NCBI RefSeq assembly: GCF_001304615.2
Contig: NZ_CP032683.1
Span: 2,728,001-2,792,000 of the forward strand
Direction: 5' to 3'
Length of the DNA stretch: 64,000 nt
DNA from: Methanosarcina flavescens
GTDB lineage: Archaea; Halobacteriota; Methanosarcinia; Methanosarcinales; Methanosarcinaceae
This document shows, piece after piece, positions 19,002-27,789 of the stretch. The translations under genes and the position numbers were made by a program. A model generated the notes under the pieces. The model did no database searches. It was not told where the DNA came from and saw only the letters and a program-made list of their open reading frames with translations. How positions within the stretch are numbered: position 1 is the first letter of the stretch; every line of letters starts with the position of its first letter.

Positions 19002-20726
19002 TCAGATCTGCTTGGCCAGGAAAATAAGAGACCCTTTTTCAGTGCCGTCCCCAGAGTAGTTCGCCGGAGCTCGGAGTATAATTTCAAAATCTTTACTTGT
19101 ATTGCTTGGAATTACTTCAGAAAAGTCTGACCAGGGAGTGGAAGAGATATAGATTCCTTCTGAAAATAACGTACCTGAAAAATCTCTGACCTCAGCGGAA
19201 AGACTGACATTGCTTTTTCCTGTGTTGCTCACCTTCAAAACCTGAGGTTTGACTGACTGCTCTGCTGACTGCCCTGAGAGCAGGGTTCCGAAATCGATGG
19301 CACGCCGATCAAGCTCAATGGGAACTTCAGATGTATTATTTGTCTCAGGTATTCCGATTATGACCGTAAGATCCACCGCAGTCACGGGAGGAGGTCTTGC
19401 AAGTGGAAGATAGTCGAAATCACTTCCGTTAACGTTGTACGGAAGGTCGCAGATCCCGTCCGAGTTTGAATCGTTCGAGACCTGGGAAAAACCGGTTCCT
19501 TCCAGATTTGCCCAGAAATTTCCTCCCAGGTTTGGCCCCCCGATTATATTTGTCCCGTCAGATTGCGTAGTATTCCAGACATTTCCTTCAGCATTTTCTG
19601 CTTTCACATTTATGCTATTATTGAAACAATTATTGTAAATTCGGTTATCTGCACTGTAGTCCAGCAGGTAGATGCCCGATTCGTTATTCGCTGCTATTAT
19701 GTTGTTAGACAGCTCGTTGTCGTGGCAGTCTTCTTTCAGAAGGATGCCTGTGTTGCCATTTGAAATCGTGTTGTTATAGATCCTGGAATCGAAGACGAAA
19801 GTCAAATAAATTCCTTCCCTGCAACCTGTAATCAGATTGTCACGAAGCACAGTTCTTGCCTGAACGTCATAAATATCGATGCCGGTACTGCAGTTTACGA
19901 TTTCATTCCTTGAGACTAGATTGTTTCCACCGCAGCAGGCAATGCTTATCCCATTGCCATTCGAGACATGGTTCTGGAACATTATATTGTCCCAGCAATG
20001 GGCTCCAATAATGAGATTACTCCCCTCAATGATATTATTTATCAGCAAGTTCTTCCCACATCCTTCGTCGAGCCAGATACCGTTTTGGAAAAAAGTATTT
20101 TTCAGGAGTGTACAGTTCCTGGAGTTTTGGAGGTAAACTCCGTACTGATTTTCGAAAAATGTATTATTCTCGATTGTGCAGTTATTAACCTGCTCAAGGC
20201 AGATCCCTGCCGGAGGGCAGCCTATCTCGTCCCATAAATAGACAGGCGCATTCGATTCGGGATCAGGAGCCTGATCTGTAACCGGATTTTCTCCTGTATC
20301 GCCGGGATTACTAGAATTACTGCCCTGGTCAGAGGTATTTATGGAATTTGAAGCTTCAGGAGCGGCAGTAATTTCCCCTGTTCCGGTTATATTGAAACCG
20401 CTGATAGTTACGTTATCAGCTTTAACTCGGAATACGCTTGAATTTCCGTCCCTGGCTTTTAAAAGCACAGCTCCAGAGCTATCAGATTCCGAACTGATCT
20501 TTATGCCAGAAACATTGACAAAGATGTTCTCCTGATACTCCCCTGCTTTCACAATTACAATATCCCCGGATGTAGAATTATTTACTGCAGCCTGGATTGA
20601 GTTTCCGGGTTCTACATAAATAACCTCTGCACTTCCTACATATGATGAAAATAGAAATAAGACGACAAAAAATGCGGCACTAAACCTCTTCCGGTTACGG
20701 CAGTCTCCGATAAGCATAATTTTCAA
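19002..20726 (-). CDS. Secreted NosD-like right-handed beta-helix protein
   Basis: The 574-residue protein has a signal peptide (FSAAFFVVLFLFSSYVGSAEV) and the NosD/PbH1 entry motif IYVEPGNSIQAAVNNSTSGD. Then come about a dozen parallel beta-helix turns such as NCTIENNTFFENQYGVYLQN and LSNNIIAANNESGIYLLDYS. After GNFWANLEGTGFS a C-terminal beta-sandwich-like domain begins (VLKVSNTGKSNVSLS). It is likely a cell-surface carbohydrate- or polymer-associated protein; bacterial NosD inserts copper, but nothing here implies that. Start is TTG at 20726, six bases after GGAGGG; the ATG nine bases later is too far. Confidence 0.82.
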   Translation of the reverse strand: MKIMLIGDCRNRKRFSAAFFVVLFLFSSYVGSAEVIYVEPGNSIQAAVNNSTSGDIVIVKAGEYQENIFVNVSGIKISSESDSSGAVLLKARDGNSSVFRVKADNVTISGFNITGTGEITAAPEASNSINTSDQGSNSSNPGDTGENPVTDQAPDPESNAPVYLWDEIGCPPAGICLEQVNNCTIENNTFFENQYGVYLQNSRNCTLLKNTFFQNGIWLDEGCGKNLLINNIIEGSNLIIGAHCWDNIMFQNHVSNGNGISIACCGGNNLVSRNEIVNCSTGIDIYDVQARTVLRDNLITGCREGIYLTFVFDSRIYNNTISNGNTGILLKEDCHDNELSNNIIAANNESGIYLLDYSADNRIYNNCFNNSINVKAENAEGNVWNTTQSDGTNIIGGPNLGGNFWANLEGTGFSQVSNDSNSDGICDLPYNVNGSDFDYLPLARPPPVTAVDLTVIIGIPETNNTSEVPIELDRRAIDFGTLLSGQSAEQSVKPQVLKVSNTGKSNVSLSAEVRDFSGTLFSEGIYISSTPWSDFSEVIPSNTSKDFEIILRAPANYSGDGTEKGSLIFLAKQI

Positions 20727-21735
20727 AACTAACCCTCCAGAATTACATTAACCCCTCCGGTTCAAGACAAGATAAGTTTGAACCGATAGTCATTGTTATA
20801 ACGACCGTAATTTGTTAATATACAGATTAAATTAATAATTTATATATTAACTGTCCCATTAATTTAATAACCTCTATTAATTATCTTTTACATTCTTTTA
20901 CAATGTACAACACAAAACAAAACCGAAAATAGAGAACTAACCTACAACAAAGCGTCGCCTCAGTGGGACTATGGGCGGGTTTGTGAGATAGGCAAGGTAG
21001 GCATTTGTATGGATACATTTCTTTTGGCAGCACAGTTATATGCTCTTGCAAAAATAGCACAAGAAAGAGTAAGGTAACCATATCTCCTGATCATCTCTGA
21101 GTCTCTTGCAAAAATAGCACAAGCAAAGGTAGGGTAACCGTAAATGCGCCGAAATCTCCTGATCATCCCTGAGTTTAGAGAAGAGAGATTGAGCAAGAGA
21201 ATGTGCCCGACTTTAACTATTCCTCCAGATCTTAATCAATATCTGGAGCTTATCCCATGCCTGTTATGAAATTTTCGGATTGTATATCCACAATGTAAGC
21301 TATAGAATAAGGTTTCTGGGATTTTTTGTTTTTTCAGAAATATTAACAGATGTAACCTATAATAAAAAGAATATTAAATAATTGAAATTCTTATTTTAGG
21401 CTTTTAACTCATAATTTAATTACATAGGAGTTTATCTGTAATATTTTACAATTTTGAATTTTTTTCATCTTTCATAAAGGGAAATAAAGTATTATCAAGC
21501 TTTAAAAGCTCTCAACCAGAGAGATTATTGGACTATTGAAAAAAGTATACTTATATTTTAATTTTACAATTTTAGATTTAGTCCCAACTTGCCTCCCGAG
21601 AAGTAAAGTCAAAAGTTGGGATGTAACAAATCAAGAGTTTAAAGATCTTTAGAATTGAAAGAATAAAGATCTTAAAAATAAGAAAGAAAATTCAAAAATG
21701 GATAAATACTTGAAAAACTGAAAAAAATGAACTTT
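20727..21735. other. AT-rich spacer with a degenerate direct repeat
   Basis: No gene could be supported. Between 21045 and 21175 a segment starting TCTTGCAAAAATAGCACAAG and ending CTCCTGATCATC(C/T)CTGAG occurs twice in tandem with small changes. Short open frames on the minus strand here merely translate the repeat. A promoter for the NosD-like gene must lie near 20727-20870. Confidence 0.5.
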
Positions 21736-21739
21736 AGGG

Positions 21740-22105
21740 AGTTCGAACGGAAAATGCGACCTCTGCTCTTTTGTAATATCGTCGCGCACTTTGATTCCTT
21801 CCGGAGCAATTGCAGCAGAGGTCGCTTATGAATCCCATACAGGCAACCTGTCCTGTAACTGATTTTCAGGAAGGGAGGTTGTGAGTGGCAGCAGAAATGG
21901 CCATATTTCTCTGTAGGGATTCAGACTTGCAGGCAGACCTGCAATTCTCGGCTTGTGGGATGAGAACCTAACTACATCGGTAACAAGACGGTGTCGGATA
22001 CCGTATGCATTAGGATTAAATCCTTACACGAAGAGTCTTTCAGACAGTTCCTGAGAGGGCGGATCTCAGGGGCTGCCTGAAATATCTTTCTTATTTTTAG
22101 CCGTT
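21740..22105 (-). pseudogene. Decayed minus-strand gene or structured element, unidentified
   Basis: On the minus strand a frame reads GFNPNAYGIRHRLVTDVVRF, SSHKPRIAGLPASLNPYREI and WPFLLPLTTSLPENQLQDRL, ending at a TAA near 21827, with another frame supplying EIRPLRNCLKDSSC just upstream. No start is present. Directly after the stop lies a 12-base inverted repeat, GCGACCTCTGCT at 21758 and its complement ending near 21827. Protein-like codon use suggests a broken gene of unknown family; several further short hairpins leave an RNA role possible. Confidence 0.3.
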
Positions 22106-22197
22106 GTCTCAGGAGATGAATATGTTCAAGAAAGAACTATGTGTCTGCTGGTAGACTCCATATTTGAGACTATTGTTTCAGGGTTATTCAGGTTTTT

Positions 22198-22524
22198 TCA
22201 GGCTATTCTGTCACTGAGGTTAAGCCCGATTATTCCTGCCACGACTATGAAAAGAGAAATTATTTTCACAGAATTGACAGGTTCCCTAAACCAGAAAATC
22301 CCGACAACAGTAATCAGAGCTGTACCTAATCCTGCCCATACTGCATATGCAATGCTGACATCCATACCCTTAAGGGCCAGGGTAAATAAGAAAAAGCTGA
22401 CCGAGTAAAAAACAAAAATTAGTATAGAAGGAAGAAGTTTTGAGAAACCCTGGGAAAGTTTCATGCATGTAGTTCCGCAGACTTCAAATAGAATTGCCAG
22501 TAAGAGCAGATAATGAGAGTTCAT
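22198..22524 (-). CDS. Small multidrug resistance (SMR) family transporter
   Basis: The 108-residue protein has four membrane spans and the SMR hallmarks: the membrane-embedded Glu in LLLLAILFEVCGTTCMKLS (residue 14), AYAVWAGLGTALITVVGIFWF, and the final span IISLFIVVAGIIGLNLS. Family members act as proton-coupled dimers exporting cationic compounds or guanidinium. The cluster of Cys next to the Glu is unusual but not disabling. I cannot tell EmrE-like from SugE/Gdx-like with certainty. It is a single-gene unit reading away from the CxxC module. Confidence 0.9.
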   Translation of the reverse strand: MNSHYLLLLAILFEVCGTTCMKLSQGFSKLLPSILIFVFYSVSFFLFTLALKGMDVSIAYAVWAGLGTALITVVGIFWFREPVNSVKIISLFIVVAGIIGLNLSDRIA

Positions 22525-22707
22525 TAATTTATTATTTTTCGTCTCTTTATTTTTATCTTCTCTTTCATTTATTTTTTATTTAATGTTTATTCTCACTTCT
22601 AAGTCTACCTTATTTGTTTTCTTCAATTAAAACCGCGATTGATAATCCGAAAAGCTTTCTTTTATTATCAGGTTTTTATTGTTGTAATCGAGGTATTTTG
22701 CAGATAT

Positions 22708-22717
22708 ATTTATATAG
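22708..22717 (+). promoter_or_regulatory. TATA-box candidate, CxxC mini-protein copy 1
   Basis: ATTTATATAG in an AT-rich tract about 155 bases before the ATG at 22867. It predicts a leader of roughly 125 bases and matches the element at 24098 in the duplicate. Confidence 0.55.
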
Positions 22718-22770
22718 TATAAAAGCCACGGACATAATTGCAGTAAAAATAAAGAGTCATATAATCTGTT

Positions 22771-22866
22771 ATTAAAAACTCATTTTTGTTTTTAATAAAA
22801 GAATGTATAGATCTTATTTTTATAGCAACTTAGACTGTATCCGCTATAAGCGGAGGTGAAACGAAA
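22771..22866 (+). promoter_or_regulatory. Structured 5' leader with hairpin over the ribosome-binding site (copy 1)
   Basis: Two inverted repeats: ATTAAAAAC (22771-22779) with GTTTTTAAT (22788-22796), and CCGCT (22841-22845) with AGCGG (22849-22853). The second stem contains the first two bases of the Shine-Dalgarno GGAGGTG (22852-22858). Both features recur at the same relative places in copy 2, which supports function, possibly temperature- or protein-dependent control of translation. Confidence 0.6.
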
Positions 22867-23088
22867 ATGAGTTTTAATAACAGAGGGAGCTCTTTCAGGG
22901 GAAGAGACAGCAACCGGGGAAATAGAGATAGTAACCGCGGAGGTTTCAGAGGCGGCAACAGCGGTCCCAGGGAAATGTATCCCGCAGTTTGTTCTGACTG
23001 TGGTGTAGAGACCCAGGTCCCATTCAAGCCAGCTGAAGGAAGACCAGTTTACTGTAGAGATTGTCTGCCTAACCACAGGAAGTTCTAA
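22867..23088 (+). CDS. CxxC-x17-CxxC zinc-ribbon mini-protein, RG-rich (copy 1)
   Basis: The 73-residue protein has an Arg/Gly-rich first half (RGSSFRGRDSNRGNRDSNRG) like RNA-binding RGG tails. The second half is CSDC, exactly 17 residues, then CRDC and PNHRKF. This matches the small Methanosarcina-type family defined by CxxC-x17-CxxC spacing, whose members probably bind zinc and nucleic acid. ATG 22867 follows a perfect GGAGGTG. It precedes an aIF1A gene in a module duplicated downstream, hinting at a job in translation or RNA folding. Confidence 0.85.
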   Translation: MSFNNRGSSFRGRDSNRGNRDSNRGGFRGGNSGPREMYPAVCSDCGVETQVPFKPAEGRPVYCRDCLPNHRKF

Positions 23089-23108
23089 ATTAAAAGCTTT
23101 TAAATTAA

Positions 23109-23160
23109 GGTGAGTGCTGATTTTAAAATTATCAACACCTGCTTCCTTTTTGTTCTAAAT
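23109..23160 (+). terminator. Candidate terminator after CxxC mini-protein copy 1
   Basis: An imperfect hairpin with arms AGGTGAGTGCTGAT and ATCAACACCT is followed by TTCCTTTTTG, a pyrimidine run of the kind that ends archaeal transcripts. Confidence 0.4.
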
Positions 23161-23267
23161 TTTTACCTTATAGCTGGTTAGGGATCTTATAATCCCGAAA
23201 TTTTATTAATGCTTTAATTTACTTACTCATGGATATAGAACCGTTTGCAGCATTTTTATAGCTTGGC

Positions 23268-23280
23268 GATATATATAAAT
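23268..23280 (+). promoter_or_regulatory. TATA-box candidate upstream of aIF1A copy 1
   Basis: GATATATATAAAT lies 266 bases before the CTG start at 23546, so aIF1A may have its own promoter and a long leader, separate from the mini-protein transcript. Confidence 0.4.
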
Positions 23281-23545
23281 GCTTAAAAGGGTTTTGAAGC
23301 AAACACTCAGGTTCTGGGCTGGGGAACAGTGAAGGGTCTTTAAGGATCTTTGATATGTAGAAATCCCTGAGGTTCAGGCGCCTTCAGAGATTCAGGTTTT
23401 TAGAGGTTCTTTAATTCCTATCCATTTATGAACCTTCACGTCAAAGTACCTGAAGCATCGATTAGTGTAGAATGTTCGATAACTTGACAAGAAAGTAACA
23501 AATCATAATAAAATAAACCAAACTGATAAACAAAGAGGAGTTAAC

Positions 23546-23890
23546 CTGGCGAACTATAGAAGCAATATAAGAAAAAGAAAAGCAAGGGCCGGGGGCGCCA
23601 CACCCGCCACGCAGGAAGTAACAAGGGTACGCACTCCGCGCAAAGAAAACCACGAAGTTCTGGCAACCGTAGGAAGCCTTTTAGGTTCAAAAAGAGTAAC
23701 ATTGCAGTGTATGGACGGTATAGTCCGGATGGGGCGGATTCCAGGATCCAAGAACAAGAAAATGTGGATCCGCGAGGGAGATGTAGTAATCGTCGCTCCC
23801 TGGGATATTCAGGATTCTAAAGCCGATGTTATCTGGAAATATACAAGGCCTCAGGTCGAATGGCTTGAAAGGAAAGGGTACCTCAAGTAA
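23546..23890 (+). CDS. Translation initiation factor aIF1A, copy 1, apparent CTG start
   Basis: The frame is open from a CTG at 23546, five bases after GAGGAG, and gives 114 residues aligning end to end with copy 2: (L)[11 protein letters not shown]..., then [20 protein letters not shown], the OB-fold core [20 protein letters not shown], and [20 protein letters not shown]. aIF1A binds the small subunit and helps position initiator tRNA. No ATG, GTG or TTG lies near this start; the first ATG at 23702 would remove half the OB-fold. Copy 2 uses TTG at the same codon. So either CTG initiates or the copy is poorly expressed. Confidence 0.85.
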   Translation: MANYRSNIRKRKARAGGATPATQEVTRVRTPRKENHEVLATVGSLLGSKRVTLQCMDGIVRMGRIPGSKNKKMWIREGDVVIVAPWDIQDSKADVIWKYTRPQVEWLERKGYLK

Positions 23891-24097
23891 GCACCCGAAA
23901 TAATGAGGTAAACTCGATAAGACTGTATTCTCCCTATTCACTCCGGTTTTAACCAGCTCTCGGTTAAACCCTTCTCTTCTTTCCCATGCTTCTTCCTCAA
24001 ACACTTACCTGTAATTTCTGAGGTTATTCCATTAGCTTACTTTAATTTTCTGACGCAAAAAGCATTTTTCTGCATGAGTATGATTTTTATAGGTAAG

Positions 24098-24107
24098 ATT
24101 TATATAA
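24098..24107 (+). promoter_or_regulatory. TATA-box candidate, CxxC mini-protein copy 2
   Basis: ATTTATATAA about 145 bases before the ATG at 24249, at nearly the same distance as the TATA element of copy 1. Confidence 0.55.
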
Positions 24108-24156
24108 TTTGATTGTATATTAAGAGTATTAAAAATAAAGAGATGTATAATCTGTT

Positions 24157-24248
24157 ATTAAAAACTATTTCTGTTTTTAATCAAAGAGCAATATACAATC
24201 TTATTTTTAAACTAATGACTATCCGCTGTAAGCGGAGGTGAGAATAAA
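24157..24248 (+). promoter_or_regulatory. Structured 5' leader with hairpin over the ribosome-binding site (copy 2)
   Basis: Repeats both inverted repeats of copy 1: ATTAAAAAC (24157-24165) with GTTTTTAAT (24173-24181), and CCGCT (24223-24227) with AGCGG (24231-24235) running into GGAGGTG. Loop bases and intervening sequence differ while the stems are kept. Confidence 0.6.
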
Positions 24249-24434
24249 ATGGTTTTTAATGACAGAAATTCCTTCAGGGGAAGGGACAGCAACCGCAGAG
24301 GCTTCGGAGGTCCCAGGGAAATGCACAACGCAATCTGTTCGGATTGTGGCGCTGAAACTCAGGTACCATTCAGACCTGACCCTGACAGACCAGTCTATTG
24401 TAGAGAATGTCTTCCTAACCACAGGAGATTCTAA
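24249..24434 (+). CDS. CxxC-x17-CxxC zinc-ribbon mini-protein, RG-rich (copy 2)
   Basis: Sixty-one residues, a shorter paralogue of the protein at 22867. The basic start is DRNSFRGRDSNRRGFGGPRE; the ribbon is CSDC, 17 residues, CREC and PNHRRF. The Arg/Gly segment is 12 residues shorter than in copy 1, while the metal-binding half is nearly identical. ATG 24249 follows GGAGGTGAGAATAAA. An in-frame-looking start 11 bases upstream belongs to another frame and is not used. It forms the duplicated module with the aIF1A gene at 24741. Confidence 0.85.
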   Translation: MVFNDRNSFRGRDSNRRGFGGPREMHNAICSDCGAETQVPFRPDPDRPVYCRECLPNHRRF

Positions 24435-24446
24435 AAACAATCAGCG

Positions 24447-24530
24447 TTGAGTATTAATTTTAAAGATTTAGCCAGCTTTAAGGCTTAGCCTGGATTAATG
24501 CTCAATTCATTTTCATTATTTATTTTGATT
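24447..24530 (+). terminator. Candidate terminator after CxxC mini-protein copy 2
   Basis: TTGAGTATTAAT (24447-24458) pairs with ATTAATGCTCAA (24494-24505) and is followed by a T-rich stretch (TTCATTTTCATTATTTATTTT). Confidence 0.45.
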
Positions 24531-24740
24531 CGCTTTGCTTTTTACCTTTTGTTCAGGGGGTTTTGGGAACCAGGAAACAATCGTTCTATCAGGTCTCTCT
24601 GAGAAAGTTAATAGCATCAGACAGTGAAGACCTGTATAGATATTCGGAAAGAAGCAAAAACAGGCGAATTAAGGGTAAAAGCAAGAAAAACTATTCGAAA
24701 TTAAAACTATTGAATAAGAAACAAAAATCGGAGGAATAAT

Positions 24741-25091
24741 TTGGCTAATTATAGAAGCACTATGAGAAAGAAAAGAGTAGGATCAAATAAATCTGTAGGT
24801 GCAGGAGACGCTCCGGAAGTAACAAGGGTACGTACTCCCCGTAAGGACAGAAATGAAGTTCTTGCAACTGTATCAGGTTTACTTGGTTCAAAAAGGGTCA
24901 CATTACAATGTATGGACGGAGTCGTCCGAATGGGCCGGATTCCCGGGTCCAAGAAAAAGAGAATGTGGATTCGCGAAGGCGATATAGTAATAGCGAACCC
25001 CTGGGAAATTCAGGATTCCAAAGCCGATGTTATCTGGAAATATACAAGGCCCCAGGTCGAATGGCTTGAAAGAAAAGGGTACCTTAAATGA
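24741..25091 (+). CDS. Translation initiation factor aIF1A, copy 2
   Basis: The 116-residue protein starts at TTG 24741, six bases after GGAGG. It reads [20 protein letters not shown], then [40 protein letters not shown] and [20 protein letters not shown]. This is the complete S1-like OB-fold of archaeal IF1A with its basic N-terminal tail, which reaches into the decoding site. It differs from copy 1 mainly in that tail, so the two factors may have diverged in use. It has standard start signals and is the better candidate for the housekeeping copy. Confidence 0.95.
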   Translation: MANYRSTMRKKRVGSNKSVGAGDAPEVTRVRTPRKDRNEVLATVSGLLGSKRVTLQCMDGVVRMGRIPGSKKKRMWIREGDIVIANPWEIQDSKADVIWKYTRPQVEWLERKGYLK

Positions 25092-25187
25092 GGATGCCTT
25101 AAAACCTTCATTCATTTTATACAGATTGCCTTAGTCTGCGCTTAATTAACCTGTGGTTAACCCATGTTTTTGAAAACTAATAAAAAA

Positions 25188-26096
25188 TCAGGCACTGAAC
25201 GGCTCTGTAGAAATCCTTAATTTAATCCATAATAATTGTATTACTTTTTTGTTTATATTATAGACTATTAGTTTAACTTTTACTTCTTTTACTTGATTTC
25301 TAACCTTTCTTGCTCTTAATGTTTCTCCAAATTTTCTTTTTACAACAGATATTATTGTCTCTACTATATTCCTTCTATTGTATTTGATCTTATCAAAGTC
25401 TTTGTTTAATTGTTTTCTATATTTTCCGTTTATTCTCTTTCTTTTTCTTTCTCTCAAAGGTACTATTGAATCTGCTTTTATCTCTTCTCTTATTAGAGTA
25501 TGAATTTCTTCGGAATCATATCCTTTATCCATCACATAACATTGAGACTTTCTTGACTTGTTTGATTGTCTTATCAGAGTCTTTGCATGCTTGACATCAT
25601 GATCTGTTTTTTGGCTAATTTTCCATCCTAATATTACTTTTTTAATAGTGTCTACTGATATTGAAGTTTTAAGGAAGCTCCTTCGGAGCTTCCCTGTTCT
25701 CTTAGAATAATAATGACTTGCATAAGAACTCGTAAATCCTGTTGCATCAATTGCCGTAATGAGAACTTTTTCTCCATGTGAGTAAAATAGTTTTAGAGTT
25801 TTTGACAAAATTAGGTTAAACAATGAAGAGGGAATTCTGGACACAAACTTTTGAAGAGTAGTGTAATGAGGAACCTTATCAAGGTCAAGTTTTTCCTTTA
25901 TACTGTTCATGAGGTCAACAAGTTCTACAAAGTCACGGTAGTCTGTACTTATATACTCCTTCAATAAAACAAGAACAAGAAGCTGATGTTGAGTATAAAC
26001 ACGTTTGGAATATTTGCAGGAGTAAAGGTTCAGTCTGGAAGACTGAACCGTTTTAAGACTGAGATCAATAAATTTAATATACTTATTTGATGACAA
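25188..26096 (-). CDS. IS5-like DDE transposase, copy 1
   Basis: The DDE residues appear as [20 protein letters not shown] (first Asp), [13 protein letters not shown] (second Asp) and [20 protein letters not shown] (Glu). The N-terminal half holds [13 protein letters not shown], a helix-turn-helix-like segment of such enzymes. I place the start at TTG 26096, nine bases after AAGGAG; an earlier TTG at 26129 lacks a ribosome-binding site. The frame reads through the element's terminal repeat (RISTEP) and stops only in flanking DNA, so the insertion site supplies the stop. It differs from copy 2 by one residue in the shared part (KEKLDL here, KKKLDL there). Confidence 0.9.
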   Translation of the reverse strand: MSSNKYIKFIDLSLKTVQSSRLNLYSCKYSKRVYTQHQLLVLVLLKEYISTDYRDFVELVDLMNSIKEKLDLDKVPHYTTLQKFVSRIPSSLFNLILSKTLKLFYSHGEKVLITAIDATGFTSSYASHYYSKRTGKLRRSFLKTSISVDTIKKVILGWKISQKTDHDVKHAKTLIRQSNKSRKSQCYVMDKGYDSEEIHTLIREEIKADSIVPLRERKRKRINGKYRKQLNKDFDKIKYNRRNIVETIISVVKRKFGETLRARKVRNQVKEVKVKLIVYNINKKVIQLLWIKLRISTEPFSA

Positions 26097-26208
26097 TAGC
26101 AATTGCTCCTTTGTTTTTTGTGTGGACAAAAAAATTAAGGAGCATTTTTACAATTTTATTTTTATAATTTTTGGGTAAAAACAGAATTTAGAGGATTTCT
26201 ACAGAGCC
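25201..26208 (-). mobile_element. Complete insertion sequence, copy 1 (1008 bp, IS5-like)
   Basis: Ends are GGCTCTGTAGAAATCC and GGATTTCTACAGAGCC, perfect inverted repeats of 16 bases. The 8-bp direct duplication CACTGAAC flanks it at 25193-25200 and 26209-26216. One transposase gene fills the element. The 8-bp duplication fits the ISH1-like group of the IS5 family, which is my best guess. Copy 2 lies at 50105 in opposite orientation and is nearly identical. Confidence 0.95.
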
Positions 26209-26365
26209 CACTGAACCACAACTTAAGAATTGTTTAAATTCTCTAAATTTGAAAGCCTGAAACACAAATTGAAAAGTGCCGTCACGGTATAACTGAGATT
26301 TCTTTTAAGATCCCGCATCTAGCCCGTAGTTAATGTGGAAAAAATATCTCATATCAACTTTCGAA

Positions 26366-27751
26366 TTATAACAGGTTTTCAATTTTAAGTAGTTCATCGG
26401 CTTCCTCTTTGCTCAAAAGCCCCCTCATTACCAGGACTTCCTTTACAGGTATTCTCTTATCCAGCACCTCTTTTGCAATCTCGGCAGCTTTAAGATACCC
26501 TAACTTTGGGGTAAGGAAGGTTACCAGGATAGGATTCAACTCAAGGTAGGCTCTGCACTTATCTTCATTCGCTTTTATCCCTTCCACGCAGCGATTCTGA
26601 AAAATCGGCAGATAGTTTGTGAGAAGGGAAATTGACATAAGAATATTGGAGGTTATAACAGGGGTCATAACATTGAGCTCGAGCTGCCCGGCCTGAGCTG
26701 CAAAAGCCACTGCAGTGTCATTGCCTACAACCTGGAACCCTATCATATCCAGGCATTCAGCCATTACAGGGTTATATTTTCCCGGCATCATGGACGAGCC
26801 AGGCTGCACAGCGGGAAGCTCGATTTCGGAAATTCCAGTAGTTGGACCGGCGTTAAGGAGCCTCAAATCATTGGCTATTCTTATAAGTTCAAGTGCTAAT
26901 TCTCGAAGGGCTCCTGAAAAGGCAGCAAGCTGGGAACGGCTCTGCAGAGCTTCAAAACTATTGCTTGCCTTTCGAAAAGGTAATTTACAAAGTTCGGAGA
27001 GTTTCGAAATCACAAGCTCGCGATATTCCGGATCGGTGTTAGCCCCTGTCCCGGTTGCAGTCCCTCCTAAAGGAAGTTCAAGAAGATCATTTCTTCGCTC
27101 TTCTATCCTGCCTGAAGCCCTCAGCAGCGCAGCAGTATAAGCCCCGAATTCATCGCCAAGAGTCACAGGCAAGGCGTCCATAAGGTGTGTCCTGCCAGAT
27201 TTAGGGATTCTAGAAAATTCCAGGGCTTTTGCCTGAAAAGCTTCCGAAAGAGAGGCAAGCACATCAATAAGCCTGTCAGCCGCAAAAATTACAGCTATAC
27301 AGGAGGCGGTCGGAAAGGTATCATTGGTTGATTGAGACATATTTACATGGTCGTTAGGGCTCAAAAAGCTATAATCTCCCCGGCTCCGGCCCAGGATTTC
27401 CAGAGCCCGGTTCGCAAGTACCTCGTTAACGTTCATATTAAAAGAAGTACCTGCCCCTGCTTGGAAGATGTCAACAGGAAACTGGTCCGAATACTGTCCT
27501 GATAGCCCAGAAAGCACCTCATCGGCTGCAGATACAATGGCATTTCCTCTCACCCTGTCAAGCACTCCAAGCTCCTGATTGGTAAGTGCTGCTGCCTTTT
27601 TTACCAGAATATACGACCTGATAAACTCCGGTCTCGCCCTGTACCCGCTTACAGGGAAATTACAGATAGCACGCTGGGTCTGGATGCCATAATAAGCATC
27701 AGCTGGAACTTCCATTTCCCCAAGAGAATCTTTCTCAATCCGACTATTCAA
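26366..27751 (-). CDS. aspA: Aspartate ammonia-lyase (aspartase/fumarase superfamily)
   Basis: The 461-residue enzyme should interconvert aspartate with fumarate and ammonia. The superfamily signature loop is GSSMMPGKYNP, with GAGTSFNMNVNEVLANRALE and NDHVNMSQSTNDTFPT around the active site. The start YYGIQTQRAICNFPVSG favours aspartase over class II fumarase, which usually reads YYGAQTQR. It is the last gene after the FAD and iron-sulfur subunits of a fumarate reductase/succinate dehydrogenase, 38 bases apart, so fumarate is the shared metabolite. Fumarase activity cannot be excluded from sequence. Confidence 0.85.
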   Translation of the reverse strand: MNSRIEKDSLGEMEVPADAYYGIQTQRAICNFPVSGYRARPEFIRSYILVKKAAALTNQELGVLDRVRGNAIVSAADEVLSGLSGQYSDQFPVDIFQAGAGTSFNMNVNEVLANRALEILGRSRGDYSFLSPNDHVNMSQSTNDTFPTASCIAVIFAADRLIDVLASLSEAFQAKALEFSRIPKSGRTHLMDALPVTLGDEFGAYTAALLRASGRIEERRNDLLELPLGGTATGTGANTDPEYRELVISKLSELCKLPFRKASNSFEALQSRSQLAAFSGALRELALELIRIANDLRLLNAGPTTGISEIELPAVQPGSSMMPGKYNPVMAECLDMIGFQVVGNDTAVAFAAQAGQLELNVMTPVITSNILMSISLLTNYLPIFQNRCVEGIKANEDKCRAYLELNPILVTFLTPKLGYLKAAEIAKEVLDKRIPVKEVLVMRGLLSKEEADELLKIENLL

Positions 27752-27789
27752 AGTAATAGATTCACCCCAGAAGATCTCCTTTGAAAGTT

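Noticed and set aside
21740-22105. SRP RNA or RNase P RNA
   Set aside because: The conserved SRP helix 8 and RNase P core sequences could not be found on either strand.
22525-22700. Guanidine riboswitch ahead of the SMR transporter
   Set aside because: I looked for a conserved structured leader upstream of the gene (minus strand) and saw only AT-rich sequence.
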